Positions 1 through 7,639 are shown, counted from the first letter of the stretch. The stretch is DNA of 39,519 bases from JBHHYS01 sp046757645 (GCA_046757645.1 JBHHYS010000012.1:1-39519), one strand, 5' to 3'. The notes: generated from the letters alone by a model not told the origin. Program-made: numbers and translations.

Positions 1-56
1 TCCTCAGGTGGATTCTCTCTCATTCCACCCGGTACAAAAATCCCCGGTCACGTCAA

Positions 57-74
57 GGTGTCCCAAACCACACC
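57..74. repeat. Short inverted-repeat motif GGTGT-N8-ACACC, copy 1
   Basis: GGTGT, eight bases, then ACACC, lying in the gene-free left edge (1-258). The same arms with a near-identical loop (AAACC shared) recur at 7677-7694 upstream of the S9 peptidase gene. A related half, GTATCAAAGGGTT, occurs at 117-129 and again at 1817-1829 upstream of the serine hydrolase. No other gene or RNA is recognisable in 1-258. Function unknown; it could be a protein-binding site or part of a dispersed repeat. Confidence 0.4.
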
Positions 75-258
75 TTTTGGCCCAGCGAAACCAGCGGGGG
101 CCGGCCCGTCTTGAGCGTATCAAAGGGTTGCTCTAGGCAGACCCAGGCCGAGGTGGTCGATAAAGTTGAGGATGAAGACCACTTTGTTGGTTGCGCTGGG
201 TCCCGCTATGCCCTTAATGCGGCCAGCTAGTGGAGGCCGGATGTAGCTACTGTCTTAC

Positions 259-1734
259 CTATTTCTTCACCTTAACCAACTTGTTCAGTCTTTCGAGGGC
301 GTTGATATTTCTCGGGTTTAGTTCGAGCGACTTAGCATAGTTTTTGATGGCCAGATCGTAATCGCCGTTTTCCATGTAGGCTTCGCCCAGGCTGTCATAT
401 ACGTTGAAAGACTCCGGGTACGCTTCAACATTCAATTGGAAGATCGCTATCGCATCGGCGGTCCTTTTCTGGAGCAGCAACATATAGCCCAAATTGTTCA
501 GCTCACCCTCGTGGAAGTCATAGGCGTCAGGCTGTGATTGCTTCAGCCTCCGGTACTGCGCGACGGCTGCCTCCACCCCCTTTTCACGGATGGTGTGACG
601 TAGCACCTCGGCGATGGACTGCTTGGGCGGGTCGCCGGGCTGACCGTAAAGGATGCGGAGAATCGCGCGCGTCATCGCGCCTAGCCGAGTGCAGCTGGTA
701 TTGTTGAGCAGGACCACCAGATGTCGATCTTCCGTAATGCGAGTGATCAGGGTGCTGAACCTGTTGATCTCTCCACCGTGCCAAATGCGAGTACGCAGTT
801 CGCCGCCCTCCACCACCGGCTCTTTCCTGACAATCCAACCGTAGGCGTTCTGGCCGATGGAGGGGGTGAACATCTTCTCCTTGTACTCAGCCGACAGCAG
901 ACGCTCAGTGTAGAGCGCTTGGTCCCATAGATAGAAGTCTTCCACTGTCGAGTAGAGCCCGCCGGCCGCGTAGACAGTGGACGTATCCAAGTAGGGAGCG
1001 TTCACGTAGCCGGCCAGCGATTTCTCGTAGCCGGCGGCACGGTTTTCCAGAATCGTGTCGTGGTGATCGTAGCCACTGTCCTTCATTCCAAGCGGTTCCA
1101 GGATCCTTTCCTGGAGCAACTCCTCGTAGGTCTTCCCGGTCACCTCTTCCAGAATTGCACCCAGCAAGAAATAGCCGGAGTTGTTGTAGGAATACCTGGA
1201 GCCTGGCTCGAAGTCCAAGTCATTGCTGCAATACGTCTCGACGAACGCGCGCACCTCATAAGGTTTGCGGCTAATCTCCCGCAAAAAGAAGTTGGGCAGG
1301 CTGGTATAGCTGGGGATGCCGGAGGTGTGGGTGAGCAGATGGTGGATGGTTACCTTCTTTCCAATGTCCTTGCGGTAATAGGGCAGGTAGTCTGAAATGG
1401 TGCCGACCAGGCTCAACTCACCTTTCTCCACTGACTGGACGACCAGCATGGCGGTGAACTGCTTAGTGAGCGAACCCAGGCGGAACTTAGTGTCGGGGGT
1501 GTTTGGTATACCCCACTCCATGTTGGCGAGGCCGAAACCTTTCTTGTAGATGACCTTGCCATTCTCCGCCACCAGCACCGAGCCATTGAATTGGCCGTAG
1601 TGGTGATAGAGCGACATCAACTCATCAATCTTCTGGGCTTTGTCCTGCGCCAGCCCGGTGGTGGCCAGAACCAGCAGAACCAGCCCGGTCAGCACCGGAA
1701 TGGTTCTTGACCAACTCCGTGACCGCTCCCTCAA
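259..1734 (-). CDS. Secreted serine hydrolase (beta-lactamase/penicillin-binding-protein fold) with C-terminal TPR
   Basis: 491 residues. An N-terminal signal peptide (hydrophobic stretch about residues 13-28, ending TTGLAQ) predicts export. The class C beta-lactamase/esterase fold is shown by the SxxK nucleophile motif S-L-T-K at residues 88-91, a Y-N-N motif in YSYNNSGY near residue 180, and an HGG motif near residue 320 (the HxG position). The last about 110 residues form two TPR units (EAYPESFNVYDSLGEAY, LAIKNYAKSLELNP). Known relatives are D-alanyl-D-alanine carboxypeptidases, D-aminopeptidases and esterases; the substrate cannot be read from sequence. The start is TTG at 1734, supported by GGAGG five bases upstream; no ATG fits better. 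Transcription probably starts from the promoter at 1780-1808. It stands alone on the minus strand. Confidence 0.88.
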   Translation of the reverse strand: MRERSRSWSRTIPVLTGLVLLVLATTGLAQDKAQKIDELMSLYHHYGQFNGSVLVAENGKVIYKKGFGLANMEWGIPNTPDTKFRLGSLTKQFTAMLVVQSVEKGELSLVGTISDYLPYYRKDIGKKVTIHHLLTHTSGIPSYTSLPNFFLREISRKPYEVRAFVETYCSNDLDFEPGSRYSYNNSGYFLLGAILEEVTGKTYEELLQERILEPLGMKDSGYDHHDTILENRAAGYEKSLAGYVNAPYLDTSTVYAAGGLYSTVEDFYLWDQALYTERLLSAEYKEKMFTPSIGQNAYGWIVRKEPVVEGGELRTRIWHGGEINRFSTLITRITEDRHLVVLLNNTSCTRLGAMTRAILRILYGQPGDPPKQSIAEVLRHTIREKGVEAAVAQYRRLKQSQPDAYDFHEGELNNLGYMLLLQKRTADAIAIFQLNVEAYPESFNVYDSLGEAYMENGDYDLAIKNYAKSLELNPRNINALERLNKLVKVKK

Positions 1735-1779
1735 CTCGACCTCCGGATTGCCGTTCCAGGATACGAACCCTTTTTGGCC

Positions 1780-1808
1780 ATCTTAGGTGGCACCCGTAGG
1801 CAAGTTAA
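1780..1808 (-). promoter_or_regulatory. Probable promoter of the serine hydrolase gene
   Basis: On the minus strand TTAACT (1808-1803), a 17-base spacer and TAAGAT (1785-1780). The spacer and -10 closely match those of a second copy upstream of the S9 peptidase gene (7640-7669): both read TTGCCT.CGGG between the boxes, and upstream both carry TTTGATAC. That the same element sits 5' of two secreted hydrolases supports a promoter role. Confidence 0.5.
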
Positions 1809-1873
1809 CACGGCGTGTATCAAAGGGTTCGGTTTGACTCAGGGCAAGCTCCGCACCTCTTCCAAACTGAGGT

Positions 1874-1944
1874 AGCAGGTAGCGGCGAGGAATATGACTA
1901 GCCCGAAGGGGCTGTATTCCTCGTCGGCCTTGCGTCTACCTGCT
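1874..1944. other. Long nested stem-loop (candidate structured RNA or MITE-like repeat)
   Basis: Three nested perfect arms in 71 bases: AGCAGGTAG (1874-1882) pairs with CTACCTGCT (1936-1944); CGAGGAATA (1886-1894) pairs with TATTCCTCG (1915-1923); AGCCC (1900-1904) pairs with GGGCT (1909-1913) around a GAAG tetraloop. Twenty-three base pairs with small internal loops is far more than chance. It lies between the promoter of the serine hydrolase gene and the TPR remnant, outside any coding frame. It could be a non-coding RNA, a processing or termination structure, or a palindromic repeat; no family was recognised. Confidence 0.55.
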
Positions 1945-1964
1945 CACCGTTAACCGAGTTCCGC

Positions 1965-2010
1965 GTTTCGCCCAGACGGGCGTCCGTCGGGACGTTTTTT
2001 CGCTTTTCGT
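1965..2010. repeat. 45-base stem-loop repeat, copy 1
   Basis: Starts GTTTCGCCCAGACGGGCGTC and ends in a T-rich tail. The core CCAGACGG-GCGT-CCGTCGGG is an inverted repeat with one mismatch, followed by a run of six T. It is almost identical to 5016-5060, where the stem is perfect. Both copies abut TPR-encoding minus-strand sequence. Confidence 0.6.
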
Positions 2011-2205
2011 TATTCTGGTGGCTTCAGGTTCGGGTCAAGCCGCTGCGCCTCGGCAAACGCCCGCTGGGCTTCTTCCTTGCGCCCCGCCTTGCCGAGGGCG
2101 AGCGCTAGGAAGTAGTGGACGCTGGGGTTGTTGGGTTCGAGTTCAAGAACCTCCTGGTAGGCGGCGATGGCCTCATCAAACTCCCGCTGCGCTTCTTCCT
2201 CCCGC
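2010..2205 (-). pseudogene. TPR protein remnant (C-terminal fragment)
   Basis: The minus-strand frame ending at 2010 encodes about 63 residues with clear TPR character (FDEAIAAYQEVLELEPNNP, then a unit ending AQRLDPNLKPPE). Upstream of about 2205 the frame turns into sequence without TPR character, and no start codon with a ribosome site was found. The C-terminal wording (AQRLDPNLKP) resembles the end of the TPR protein at 3506-4894 (AQRLNPKFRP), so this is probably the tail of a decayed paralogue. It could still be translated as a peptide of up to 82 residues if initiated near 2258. Confidence 0.5.
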
Positions 2206-2263
2206 CCCCCTCGACACCTCCCTGCCAGTGCGCAGGATTGACCAAATGTCCGACACATTATTC

Positions 2264-2293
2264 TTGACAGGCTTCCTTCCCTCGCCTTAGCAT
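2264..2293 (+). promoter_or_regulatory. Possible promoter for the small secreted protein
   Basis: TTGACA at 2264-2269, spacer of 17-18 bases, then TTAGCAT at 2287-2293. The -35 is perfect but the -10 is weak. The start codon is about 135 bases further on, so the leader would be long. No riboswitch was recognised in it. Confidence 0.35.
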
Positions 2294-2433
2294 TCGCTTA
2301 ACTCTCATGCACGAAAATGCGATTCTTACCACTCACACTCACGTTTCGGTGGGGGCTTTGCCCTAAAGGAGAATCGGTCGGCACCCAGAGTTAGAAATTC
2401 CGGGCTTTGACCTTCTTGAGGAGGAGAACAACC

Positions 2434-2913
2434 ATGCACAGGGGGGGAGTTTTTCTCGCTGTGGTGTCGCTAGTGCTGCTGTTGACGGCCAGCGTACGAG
2501 CGCAGGGGCCTGCGGAGTACATGGCCGCGGCGCTGGTGGATGCCTTGACCAAGATGAAGTCCATCCAACGCAGGACAGGAGTGGCATTCACCCGCAACCA
2601 TTTTGGGCTCCTCGGCGGCCTGTTTCGAAGGCGCCAAACCATGACGCAACAAATCCGGCTTTCGCGGGGCGTAACCTACATCTTCGTCGCGGGCGGCGAC
2701 CCCGACGTCAGGGACATAGATGTCTGGGTCAGCAACATGGATGGGAATCTGGCGTGCCGTGGTTGCCGGGACACCGGAGTTGACTCCGCTCCCGTTGTGG
2801 TCTTCCGCCCGCAGGCCACGCGCATGTACCGAGTGACACTCAGGCTGTACAATTTGAGGCGGGGGGGGAGCGCTTACTGTGTCTTGCTTGTTCTAAAGCG
2901 AACAGGCTCTTAG
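2434..2913 (+). CDS. Small secreted protein of unknown function
   Basis: 159 residues. The N-terminus has a textbook signal peptide (MHRGG, then VFLAVVSLVLLLTASVRAQ with cleavage after VRA-Q predicted). The mature part has a helix-like stretch (EYMAAALVDALTKM), then a beta-rich region with TMTQQIRLSRGVTYIFVAGG and DPDVRDIDVWVSNMDGN, resembling the pre-peptidase C-terminal-like or bacterial lectin-like sandwich folds often appended to exported proteins. It also has one CRGC pair. Start chosen as ATG 2434 because GAGGAGG lies eight bases upstream; an upstream TTG at 2407 lacks this. It is a single plus-strand gene between minus-strand genes. No family was recognised with confidence. Confidence 0.7.
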   Translation: MHRGGVFLAVVSLVLLLTASVRAQGPAEYMAAALVDALTKMKSIQRRTGVAFTRNHFGLLGGLFRRRQTMTQQIRLSRGVTYIFVAGGDPDVRDIDVWVSNMDGNLACRGCRDTGVDSAPVVVFRPQATRMYRVTLRLYNLRRGGSAYCVLLVLKRTGS

Positions 2914-3312
2914 GAAGGCGCCGAGGGACGGACGGGCGACTTCCCGGCCAGGAGCGATAGCACCGCGTTGTGCAAGCGCGCGGTGCGCGTTGCCGCCCGA
3001 CTCGGCTCGCGTTTCACTTGACTTTTTCCCATCTCGTTTTTCTGCTGCTGCCTGCCCCGCGTGCGTGGGCCGGGGGGGGTAGCGCAGGAGCTTGTTTGTC
3101 CTGAGCGGAGTCGCAGGGCCCCCTGCCTGCCCGCGGTTTTCAGCGGGGCGGTGGGCGGCAAGGCACCCTTCGACTCCGCCCCTCGACTGCGCTCCCCTCG
3201 ATCCCGCGCGGCGGGACTCGGGGCAAGCGGGACAAGCTCAGGGCAAGCAACGCCCTGCCCTACCCATTTGTTCCCTCAGCGGCTAAAGCCGATGAGACAA
3301 GGCAAGGTGAAT

Positions 3313-3332
3313 GTCAGGGCTGAAGCCCTGAC
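3313..3332. repeat. Perfect palindromic repeat with GGCTGAAGCC core
   Basis: GTCAGGGCT-GA-AGCCCTGAC: nine-base perfect arms. The core GGCTGAAGCC is the reverse complement of the core of the 30-base palindrome at 32000-32029, and CGGCTAAAGCCG lies nearby at 3280-3291, so these appear to belong to one class of stand-alone hairpin repeat. Confidence 0.55.
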
Positions 3333-3437
3333 CCGCCCGAGACATTTGGCGGGGCGGGGTTTTGCGCCCGAGGCGCACCCGCCTAGGGCGGACAACCCCG
3401 CCGCGCGCCCGGTGAATCAATAGCCGGGCTTTTCGGA

Positions 3438-3488
3438 GTCCCGATCCCAAAGCTTCGGGATTCGGGACGGAGATCCCGCCTGGCGGGA
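3438..3488. terminator. Tandem stem-loops at the 3' end of the TPR gene
   Basis: Two hairpins lie just beyond the stop of the minus-strand TPR gene (3506): TCCCGCC-T-GGCGGGA at 3474-3488 and GTCCCGATCCC / GGGATTCGGGAC at 3438-3468. They are well placed to end or stabilise that transcript, but no T-run follows on the minus strand, so they may be repeats rather than an intrinsic terminator. Confidence 0.4.
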
Positions 3489-3505
3489 AGCCCCTGAGGA
3501 GGCAG

Positions 3506-4894
3506 TTACTTGCGGGATCCGTCTGTCAGTGGCCTGAACTTCGGGTTGAGCCGCTGCGCCTTGGCGAACTCGAGGTTGATAAGGGTTTCGGGGTCGGCGG
3601 GTTTGAGCTCGAGGGCTTTCTGGAAGGTGGCGATGGCGTCGTCGAGCTGGCCTTTACGGGCGAGGGCGTTGCCGAGGCTGTTGAGGATATCGTGGTCCTC
3701 GGGTGTGAGTTCCAGCGCCTTCCGGTAGCGCTCGATGGCCTCGTCGAACTGGCCTTTACGGGCGAGGGCGTTGCCGAGGTTGTTGAGGGCTTCGGGGTCG
3801 TCGGGTGTGAGTTCGAGGGCTTTGCGGTAGGTGGCGATGGCCTCGTCGAGCCGCCCTGTGCGGACGAGGGCCGCGGCGAGGTTGTTGAGGGCTTCGGGGA
3901 AGTTCGATTTGAGTTTGATGGCTTTCTGATAGGCGGCGATGGCGTCACCGAGCAGGTCCTTGTCGGCGAGGACGACGTCGCGATAGGCCGCGAGCTGGCT
4001 CTGATCGGCGAGGCCGCGGATGAACTCATCGAACTTCTCGACGAGGGCGTTGCCGAGGTTGTTGTGGGCTTCGGGGAAGTCCGGTTTGAGTTTGATGGCT
4101 TTCTTATAGGCGGCGATGGCTCCATCAAAATTACCCTGATCATACAGAAAGCCTGCGAGGTAAATGTGGGTTTTAACGTTTTTCGGTTCTCGCGTTGCCC
4201 ACGCGCGGTACATATCTAGAGCCAGCTTGTACTTTCCCTCGCTCTCGTGGAATAGACCTGCGATGCGCGGACGGTAGTCAGATAGAAGGTTCAAGGCGAG
4301 TTCGGAGCACGCGCTTTCTAAGCCCTCTGCCGTGGCGTCCTTTTCTATGGCCCAACTCCCCTGTCCGGCGATTCGAGCTCTCAGAGTAAATTTCTTACGG
4401 CTGAAAACTACACCCCCAATCACGACGTTCTGACGCTGGCGGATTCGGGTCCACTCCTGTATGATTCTCTCCAATGAAAGCCCGCCCATTTCTACTCCGA
4501 TACTCGAAGGCGGCCGAATCTGGCCGAGTGCGAGCGCTGGAGCTACGCTTGGACGACCCTCAAAATTCGTAGAAATGTAGGAATCGTAGGCTTTGGCCGC
4601 TCGGACTATCGCCCGCAGCTTGTCCGCCAGCAGATTCGCCACCGTTGTTCCGGTCACTGCTAGCTCCATAGGGGTCTCCGAGGGGACCTCAAAGGGAGCC
4701 ACAACAAGGACCGGATCCGCATACACTGTGCGCAACACCAATCCGAAGGCGAGGATCAAGGCAACTAGGATGAGCACCCCGGCTAGTGTGTGCTCCTTGT
4801 ATAGGGACCACCATCCTACGGCGCAGGAGCGGAGGCCCCGGCCAACTCGCTGCACGGCATTCTTGGTCGCTTGAGCCGGATAGAGGTCACGCAT
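3506..4894 (-). CDS. Membrane-anchored TPR protein
   Basis: 462 residues. One transmembrane helix (about residues 38-58, TLAGVLILVALILAFGLVLR) anchors the protein, with a short basic cytoplasmic N-terminus. A middle region (about 60-210, beginning DPVLVVAPFEVP) resembles the FlgO/adenylate-cyclase-associated alpha/beta domain seen before TPRs in many bacterial proteins. At least five TPR units follow (GAIAAYKKAIKLKPDFPEA, EAIATYRKALELTPDDPEA and similar), whose DNA is internally repetitive. ATG 4894 is preferred over GTG 4900 because AAGGAGG lies six bases upstream. A good promoter lies at 4937-4965. TPRs mediate protein contacts; the partner is unknown. Confidence 0.78.
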   Translation of the reverse strand: MRDLYPAQATKNAVQRVGRGLRSCAVGWWSLYKEHTLAGVLILVALILAFGLVLRTVYADPVLVVAPFEVPSETPMELAVTGTTVANLLADKLRAIVRAAKAYDSYISTNFEGRPSVAPALALGQIRPPSSIGVEMGGLSLERIIQEWTRIRQRQNVVIGGVVFSRKKFTLRARIAGQGSWAIEKDATAEGLESACSELALNLLSDYRPRIAGLFHESEGKYKLALDMYRAWATREPKNVKTHIYLAGFLYDQGNFDGAIAAYKKAIKLKPDFPEAHNNLGNALVEKFDEFIRGLADQSQLAAYRDVVLADKDLLGDAIAAYQKAIKLKSNFPEALNNLAAALVRTGRLDEAIATYRKALELTPDDPEALNNLGNALARKGQFDEAIERYRKALELTPEDHDILNSLGNALARKGQLDDAIATFQKALELKPADPETLINLEFAKAQRLNPKFRPLTDGSRK

Positions 4895-4936
4895 TGGCAC
4901 CCTCCTTGCCGCGGTGCTTCCAGGGGGACTGCCGCC

Positions 4937-4965
4937 ATAGTAGTCCCGCGGTTGGTCGGGGTCAA
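4937..4965 (-). promoter_or_regulatory. Promoter of the TPR protein gene
   Basis: On the minus strand TTGACC (4965-4960), a 17-base spacer, then TACTAT (4942-4937), close to the sigma-70 consensus. It places a transcript start near 4930, giving a leader of roughly 36 bases to the ATG at 4894. Confidence 0.6.
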
Positions 4966-5015
4966 GGCGGGAGGGGTCGGCGCGGTGACTGAACAGGCCT
5001 CAGCCCGATTTTCGA

Positions 5016-5060
5016 GTTTCGCCCAGACGGGCGTCCGTCTGGACGCTTTTCGCGTTTCGT
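5016..5060. repeat. 45-base stem-loop repeat, copy 2
   Basis: Shares all but a few bases with 1965-2010. Here the stem is perfect: CCAGACGG (5023-5030), GCGT loop, CCGTCTGG (5035-5042), followed on the plus strand by a T-rich tail. Both neighbouring genes run on the minus strand, so the T-rich side does not fit terminator use for either. Confidence 0.6.
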
Positions 5061-5200
5061 CCCTGTTGGCGGGTGCCCGTATGGGTAAACCCTTGCGTTT
5101 AGCACACCCAGACAGGAATCGCTTACTCTGGGAAGTTCATGCACGTCTTGGAAGCGGCGGTCGGAGCGGAGGCTGGCCAACAAGCCCTAAGTTTGCCTGT

Positions 5201-7321
5201 TTAGGGTTTCAGGTGCTCCTGGAAGTAGCGGCGATGGGCATCCAGCACATATCTGTAACTCGGTCCGGTAAAAAATATGTGAGGCTGGTCGGGCACGACA
5301 ATCAGGTCGTAGGGTTTGCCCGCGCGGATGAAGGCCTCCACGAGCTTCATGGTCCAGCCGAAGGTTCCGTGCGTGTCGCCGGTGCTTTGGATGAGCAGGA
5401 GCTTGCCCTTGAGGTTCCCCGCCAATCGAATATTGGAAGCGTAGTCGTAAGCAGCTTTGTTCTTCTGGGGCAATCCCATGTAGGGAACATCGCCGTGGTC
5501 ATACCGCTCCATGTCCGGGTTGAAGGCGATTCCGACGTGATAGACATCAGGAGCTTGGAGCATGGCCCGGACGGCCGTGTAGCCACCCCAAGACACGCCA
5601 TAGACGCCCACCCGGCTCAGGTCCATATACGGCCTTTTTTCCGCCAATTGCTTGAGCGCTGCTACATGGTCAGGAATCTCGTACCGGCCGATGTTTCCGT
5701 AGATCACGTCCTGGAACGCCTTACCCCGTTCGGCGGTCCCCCGCCCGTCCACGACCAAAACGATAAAGCCCAACTGGGCCAGCGCCAGCGGCTCTGGAAT
5801 GCCCCACCAGTTCTGAAAAAAGGTCCGCGGCACATAGACGGTGTACGGGCCACCGTAGATGTGGTCGATCACCGGGTACTTCCTGTTTGGGTCGAAATTG
5901 TAGGGTTTGTAGAGGACTCCGTAAAGGTCGGTCTTCCCATCCGCCGCCTTGACCACGAACTCCTCCGGCGGGTTCCACTTCAGTTCCTCCTTGAGAGAGT
6001 CGATATTGGCTGTCGCCAGGGTTTGGAGCAATGTTCCGTCCGCCCGCCTCAACTCCACAACCGGCGGTCGGTCGGTGCTGGAGTGCGTGTGCAGGAAGAA
6101 CTCCTTCGAGGGCGCGAATTGGATGGGCGATGGGCGCGGTCCCCACCATCTATCGTGCTGGCCGGTGGCTTCCGTCAACCGGGTGAATTCCTTACCTTCC
6201 ATGTTCACCCGGTAGAGGTGAGTGTCATAGAGCCGCTCCTCGGCGTGAGCGGTGAAATAGACCCACCCGGCCTTCTCGTCCACGGCTATCACCCGGAGCA
6301 CTGGAAAAGTTCCCTCCGTCAGCCGCCGGATTAGGTTGCCATCCATGTCGTACAGATAGAGGTGTTTCCAGCCATCCCTTTCCGACAGCCAGCTGAATCT
6401 CTTGCCATCCTCCAGCGACACGAAAGGTTCATACGGATCCGACCCGATGTCATATCCCTTGACAAACGTTTTCTGGGTTTCGGTGAGGATTATGCGTGTA
6501 GTCCCAGTCGCGGGGTTCGCGGCCATCAGATCCACGTTCTTGTACTCTCGGTCCAATCGCAGGAAGAGCAGCTCGGAGCCGTCGGGCCGCCAGCCGAGAA
6601 GGGTAAATTGCTGGTCCGGTTCCTCGCCGGTGTCGATTCGGACCTGGCGTTTGGAGAGAATATCGACGATGAAGAGTTCGGTCTGAGGAAAAGGCCCACC
6701 CGGCTTGGCCTGCTTTAGCCATATCACTTCCTCCGTGGGACCCAGCCAGTGAACAACCGGGATAGTGGGTACCAGACGGGTGTCTACCTTTTTCACCGCC
6801 AGCTTGAAGCTATCCGGCGACCACTGGGCTCCCTCGACATCCCACTCGAAGTACTGGACACCGTCGGTGGTGACCTGCACACTGCGGCCGTCATAGGTGG
6901 AGCGCAGCCAGAGATTGTAATCTTTGAGGCCAGCGAACCAACGGCGGTCGGGTGAGAGCACCTCCATAATGTTGCGTTCGGCCCCACCGCTATAGGCCGT
7001 GCGGGCGATCCGGGAAACCCACCGGCCCTTCTCCGCCTCGGATAGGGGCGGGACTCGGTTGATCTTGTACGTGTCGAGTTCGAGGATAAATTCCTGGCCC
7101 TCGACGGTGAACCTGACTGCGGTCTCGCCGTCCACGAAGGTGAATTTGTCGAAAGGTAGGCCCTGCTGGGGCGGCTCGTGGCCAAGCAAGGTCGTGAGCG
7201 CCTCGCGCAGCCGCGCGGTGTCGTACAGGGGCGTTTTGGTGTTGGCCCTGGGGTCGACCTTCCAGATGACGGTATTGGCCGGGGCGCCCTCAGCGAACCA
7301 GAAGCTCGAGCCGTCGGCCAT
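5201..7321 (-). CDS. S9 family peptidase (DPP-IV/prolyl oligopeptidase type), main frame
   Basis: 706 residues from the first ATG in this frame. A beta-propeller region (about 1-440, with repeated W/Y-rich blades such as EWDVEGAQWSPDS and GWRPDGSELLFL) precedes an alpha/beta-hydrolase domain. The nucleophile is in GVSWGGY near residue 577. The acid and base are probably in QSTGDTHGT and PDQPHIFF near the C-terminus. Relatives are exported dipeptidyl peptidases that remove N-terminal dipeptides. The true N-terminus is not in this frame: reading upstream, GGSIQPHWMADGSSFWF continues the family's conserved start of the propeller, but a stop lies at 7346-7348, and the signal peptide is encoded at 7290-7526 in another frame. 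The gene therefore carries a frameshift (see that entry); it is either a recent pseudogene or a sequence error. Confidence 0.85.
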   Translation of the reverse strand: MADGSSFWFAEGAPANTVIWKVDPRANTKTPLYDTARLREALTTLLGHEPPQQGLPFDKFTFVDGETAVRFTVEGQEFILELDTYKINRVPPLSEAEKGRWVSRIARTAYSGGAERNIMEVLSPDRRWFAGLKDYNLWLRSTYDGRSVQVTTDGVQYFEWDVEGAQWSPDSFKLAVKKVDTRLVPTIPVVHWLGPTEEVIWLKQAKPGGPFPQTELFIVDILSKRQVRIDTGEEPDQQFTLLGWRPDGSELLFLRLDREYKNVDLMAANPATGTTRIILTETQKTFVKGYDIGSDPYEPFVSLEDGKRFSWLSERDGWKHLYLYDMDGNLIRRLTEGTFPVLRVIAVDEKAGWVYFTAHAEERLYDTHLYRVNMEGKEFTRLTEATGQHDRWWGPRPSPIQFAPSKEFFLHTHSSTDRPPVVELRRADGTLLQTLATANIDSLKEELKWNPPEEFVVKAADGKTDLYGVLYKPYNFDPNRKYPVIDHIYGGPYTVYVPRTFFQNWWGIPEPLALAQLGFIVLVVDGRGTAERGKAFQDVIYGNIGRYEIPDHVAALKQLAEKRPYMDLSRVGVYGVSWGGYTAVRAMLQAPDVYHVGIAFNPDMERYDHGDVPYMGLPQKNKAAYDYASNIRLAGNLKGKLLLIQSTGDTHGTFGWTMKLVEAFIRAGKPYDLIVVPDQPHIFFTGPSYRYVLDAHRRYFQEHLKP

Positions 7322-7526
7322 CCAGTGGGGCTGGATGGAACCACCTTATTAGGTGTAACCACACCCACTCTCCGTAGCGGTAGAACATCGCTTCCCGCTC
7401 TGCCTGCTTTGCCTCCGCCGTGGACGGCTCCGCTTCCTGCGGCCGCATCAGCGGCGCAGTGATGAACCCCAGAGCCACCAGCCCGGTGATAAAAAGGGAA
7501 ACGGTTGCCTTCTCCGACCTCAACAT
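7290..7526 (-). pseudogene. 5' part of the S9 peptidase gene, separated by a frameshift
   Basis: 78 residues in this frame. It begins with a signal peptide (LFITGLVALGFITAPL) and continues EAMFYRYGEWVWLHL, the expected lead-in to the propeller, before running out of frame. The ribosome site GGAGG sits about eight bases before ATG 7526. Dropping a single base, A7348 on the plus strand, would join ...GEWVWLHL to KGGSIQPHW... and restore one frame of about 774 codons from 7526 to 5201. The final residues written in this frame after about 7346 are not native. The promoter is probably 7640-7669. Confidence 0.7.
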
Positions 7527-7639
7527 TGCTCACCCTCCACGCCAAAAATGCTGTTTCCGTCCGGGGCATGCCGCTGGGCGACGAACCTGAGCATTCCCCC
7601 CTCTTGGCAGCAAATGGAAAAGATCCTGGTTTGCCCGCT

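Larger units (their letters stand above)
2914..3505. other. Gene-free, very GC-rich intergenic stretch with several palindromes
   Basis: About 590 bases without a convincing gene. Open frames here have no ribosome site and an Arg/Pro/Ala-rich composition that follows from GC content. The stretch holds an inverted pair GAGCTTGT (near 3088) / ACAAGCTC (near 3233), CGGCT-AA-AGCCG at 3280-3291, GTCAGGGCT-GA-AGCCCTGAC at 3313-3332, and the stem-loops at 3438-3488. It looks like an accumulation of dispersed repeats. Confidence 0.6.
4895..5200. other. Intergenic region between the TPR and S9 peptidase genes
   Basis: Holds the TPR gene promoter (4937-4965) and the second copy of the 45-base stem-loop repeat (5016-5060). 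The remaining 140 bases up to the S9 stop codon show no gene. A long plus-strand open frame passes through here but is the shadow of the S9 gene. Confidence 0.55.

Noticed and set aside
2294..2433. Leader of the small secreted protein as a riboswitch
   Set aside because: Length is suggestive, but no known riboswitch core motif could be found in it.
3061..3423. Plus-strand open frame in the GC-rich gap
   Set aside because: Covers several palindromes, has repeat-derived composition and no ribosome site.
5023..5050. Stem-loop with T-rich tail as an intrinsic terminator
   Set aside because: The T-rich side points along the plus strand where no gene precedes; both neighbours are on the minus strand, and the element is a repeat.
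4871..6334. Plus-strand open frame of 487 codons
   Set aside because: Lies wholly antisense to the S9 peptidase gene, which has clear family motifs; the plus frame has no ribosome site and no domain.
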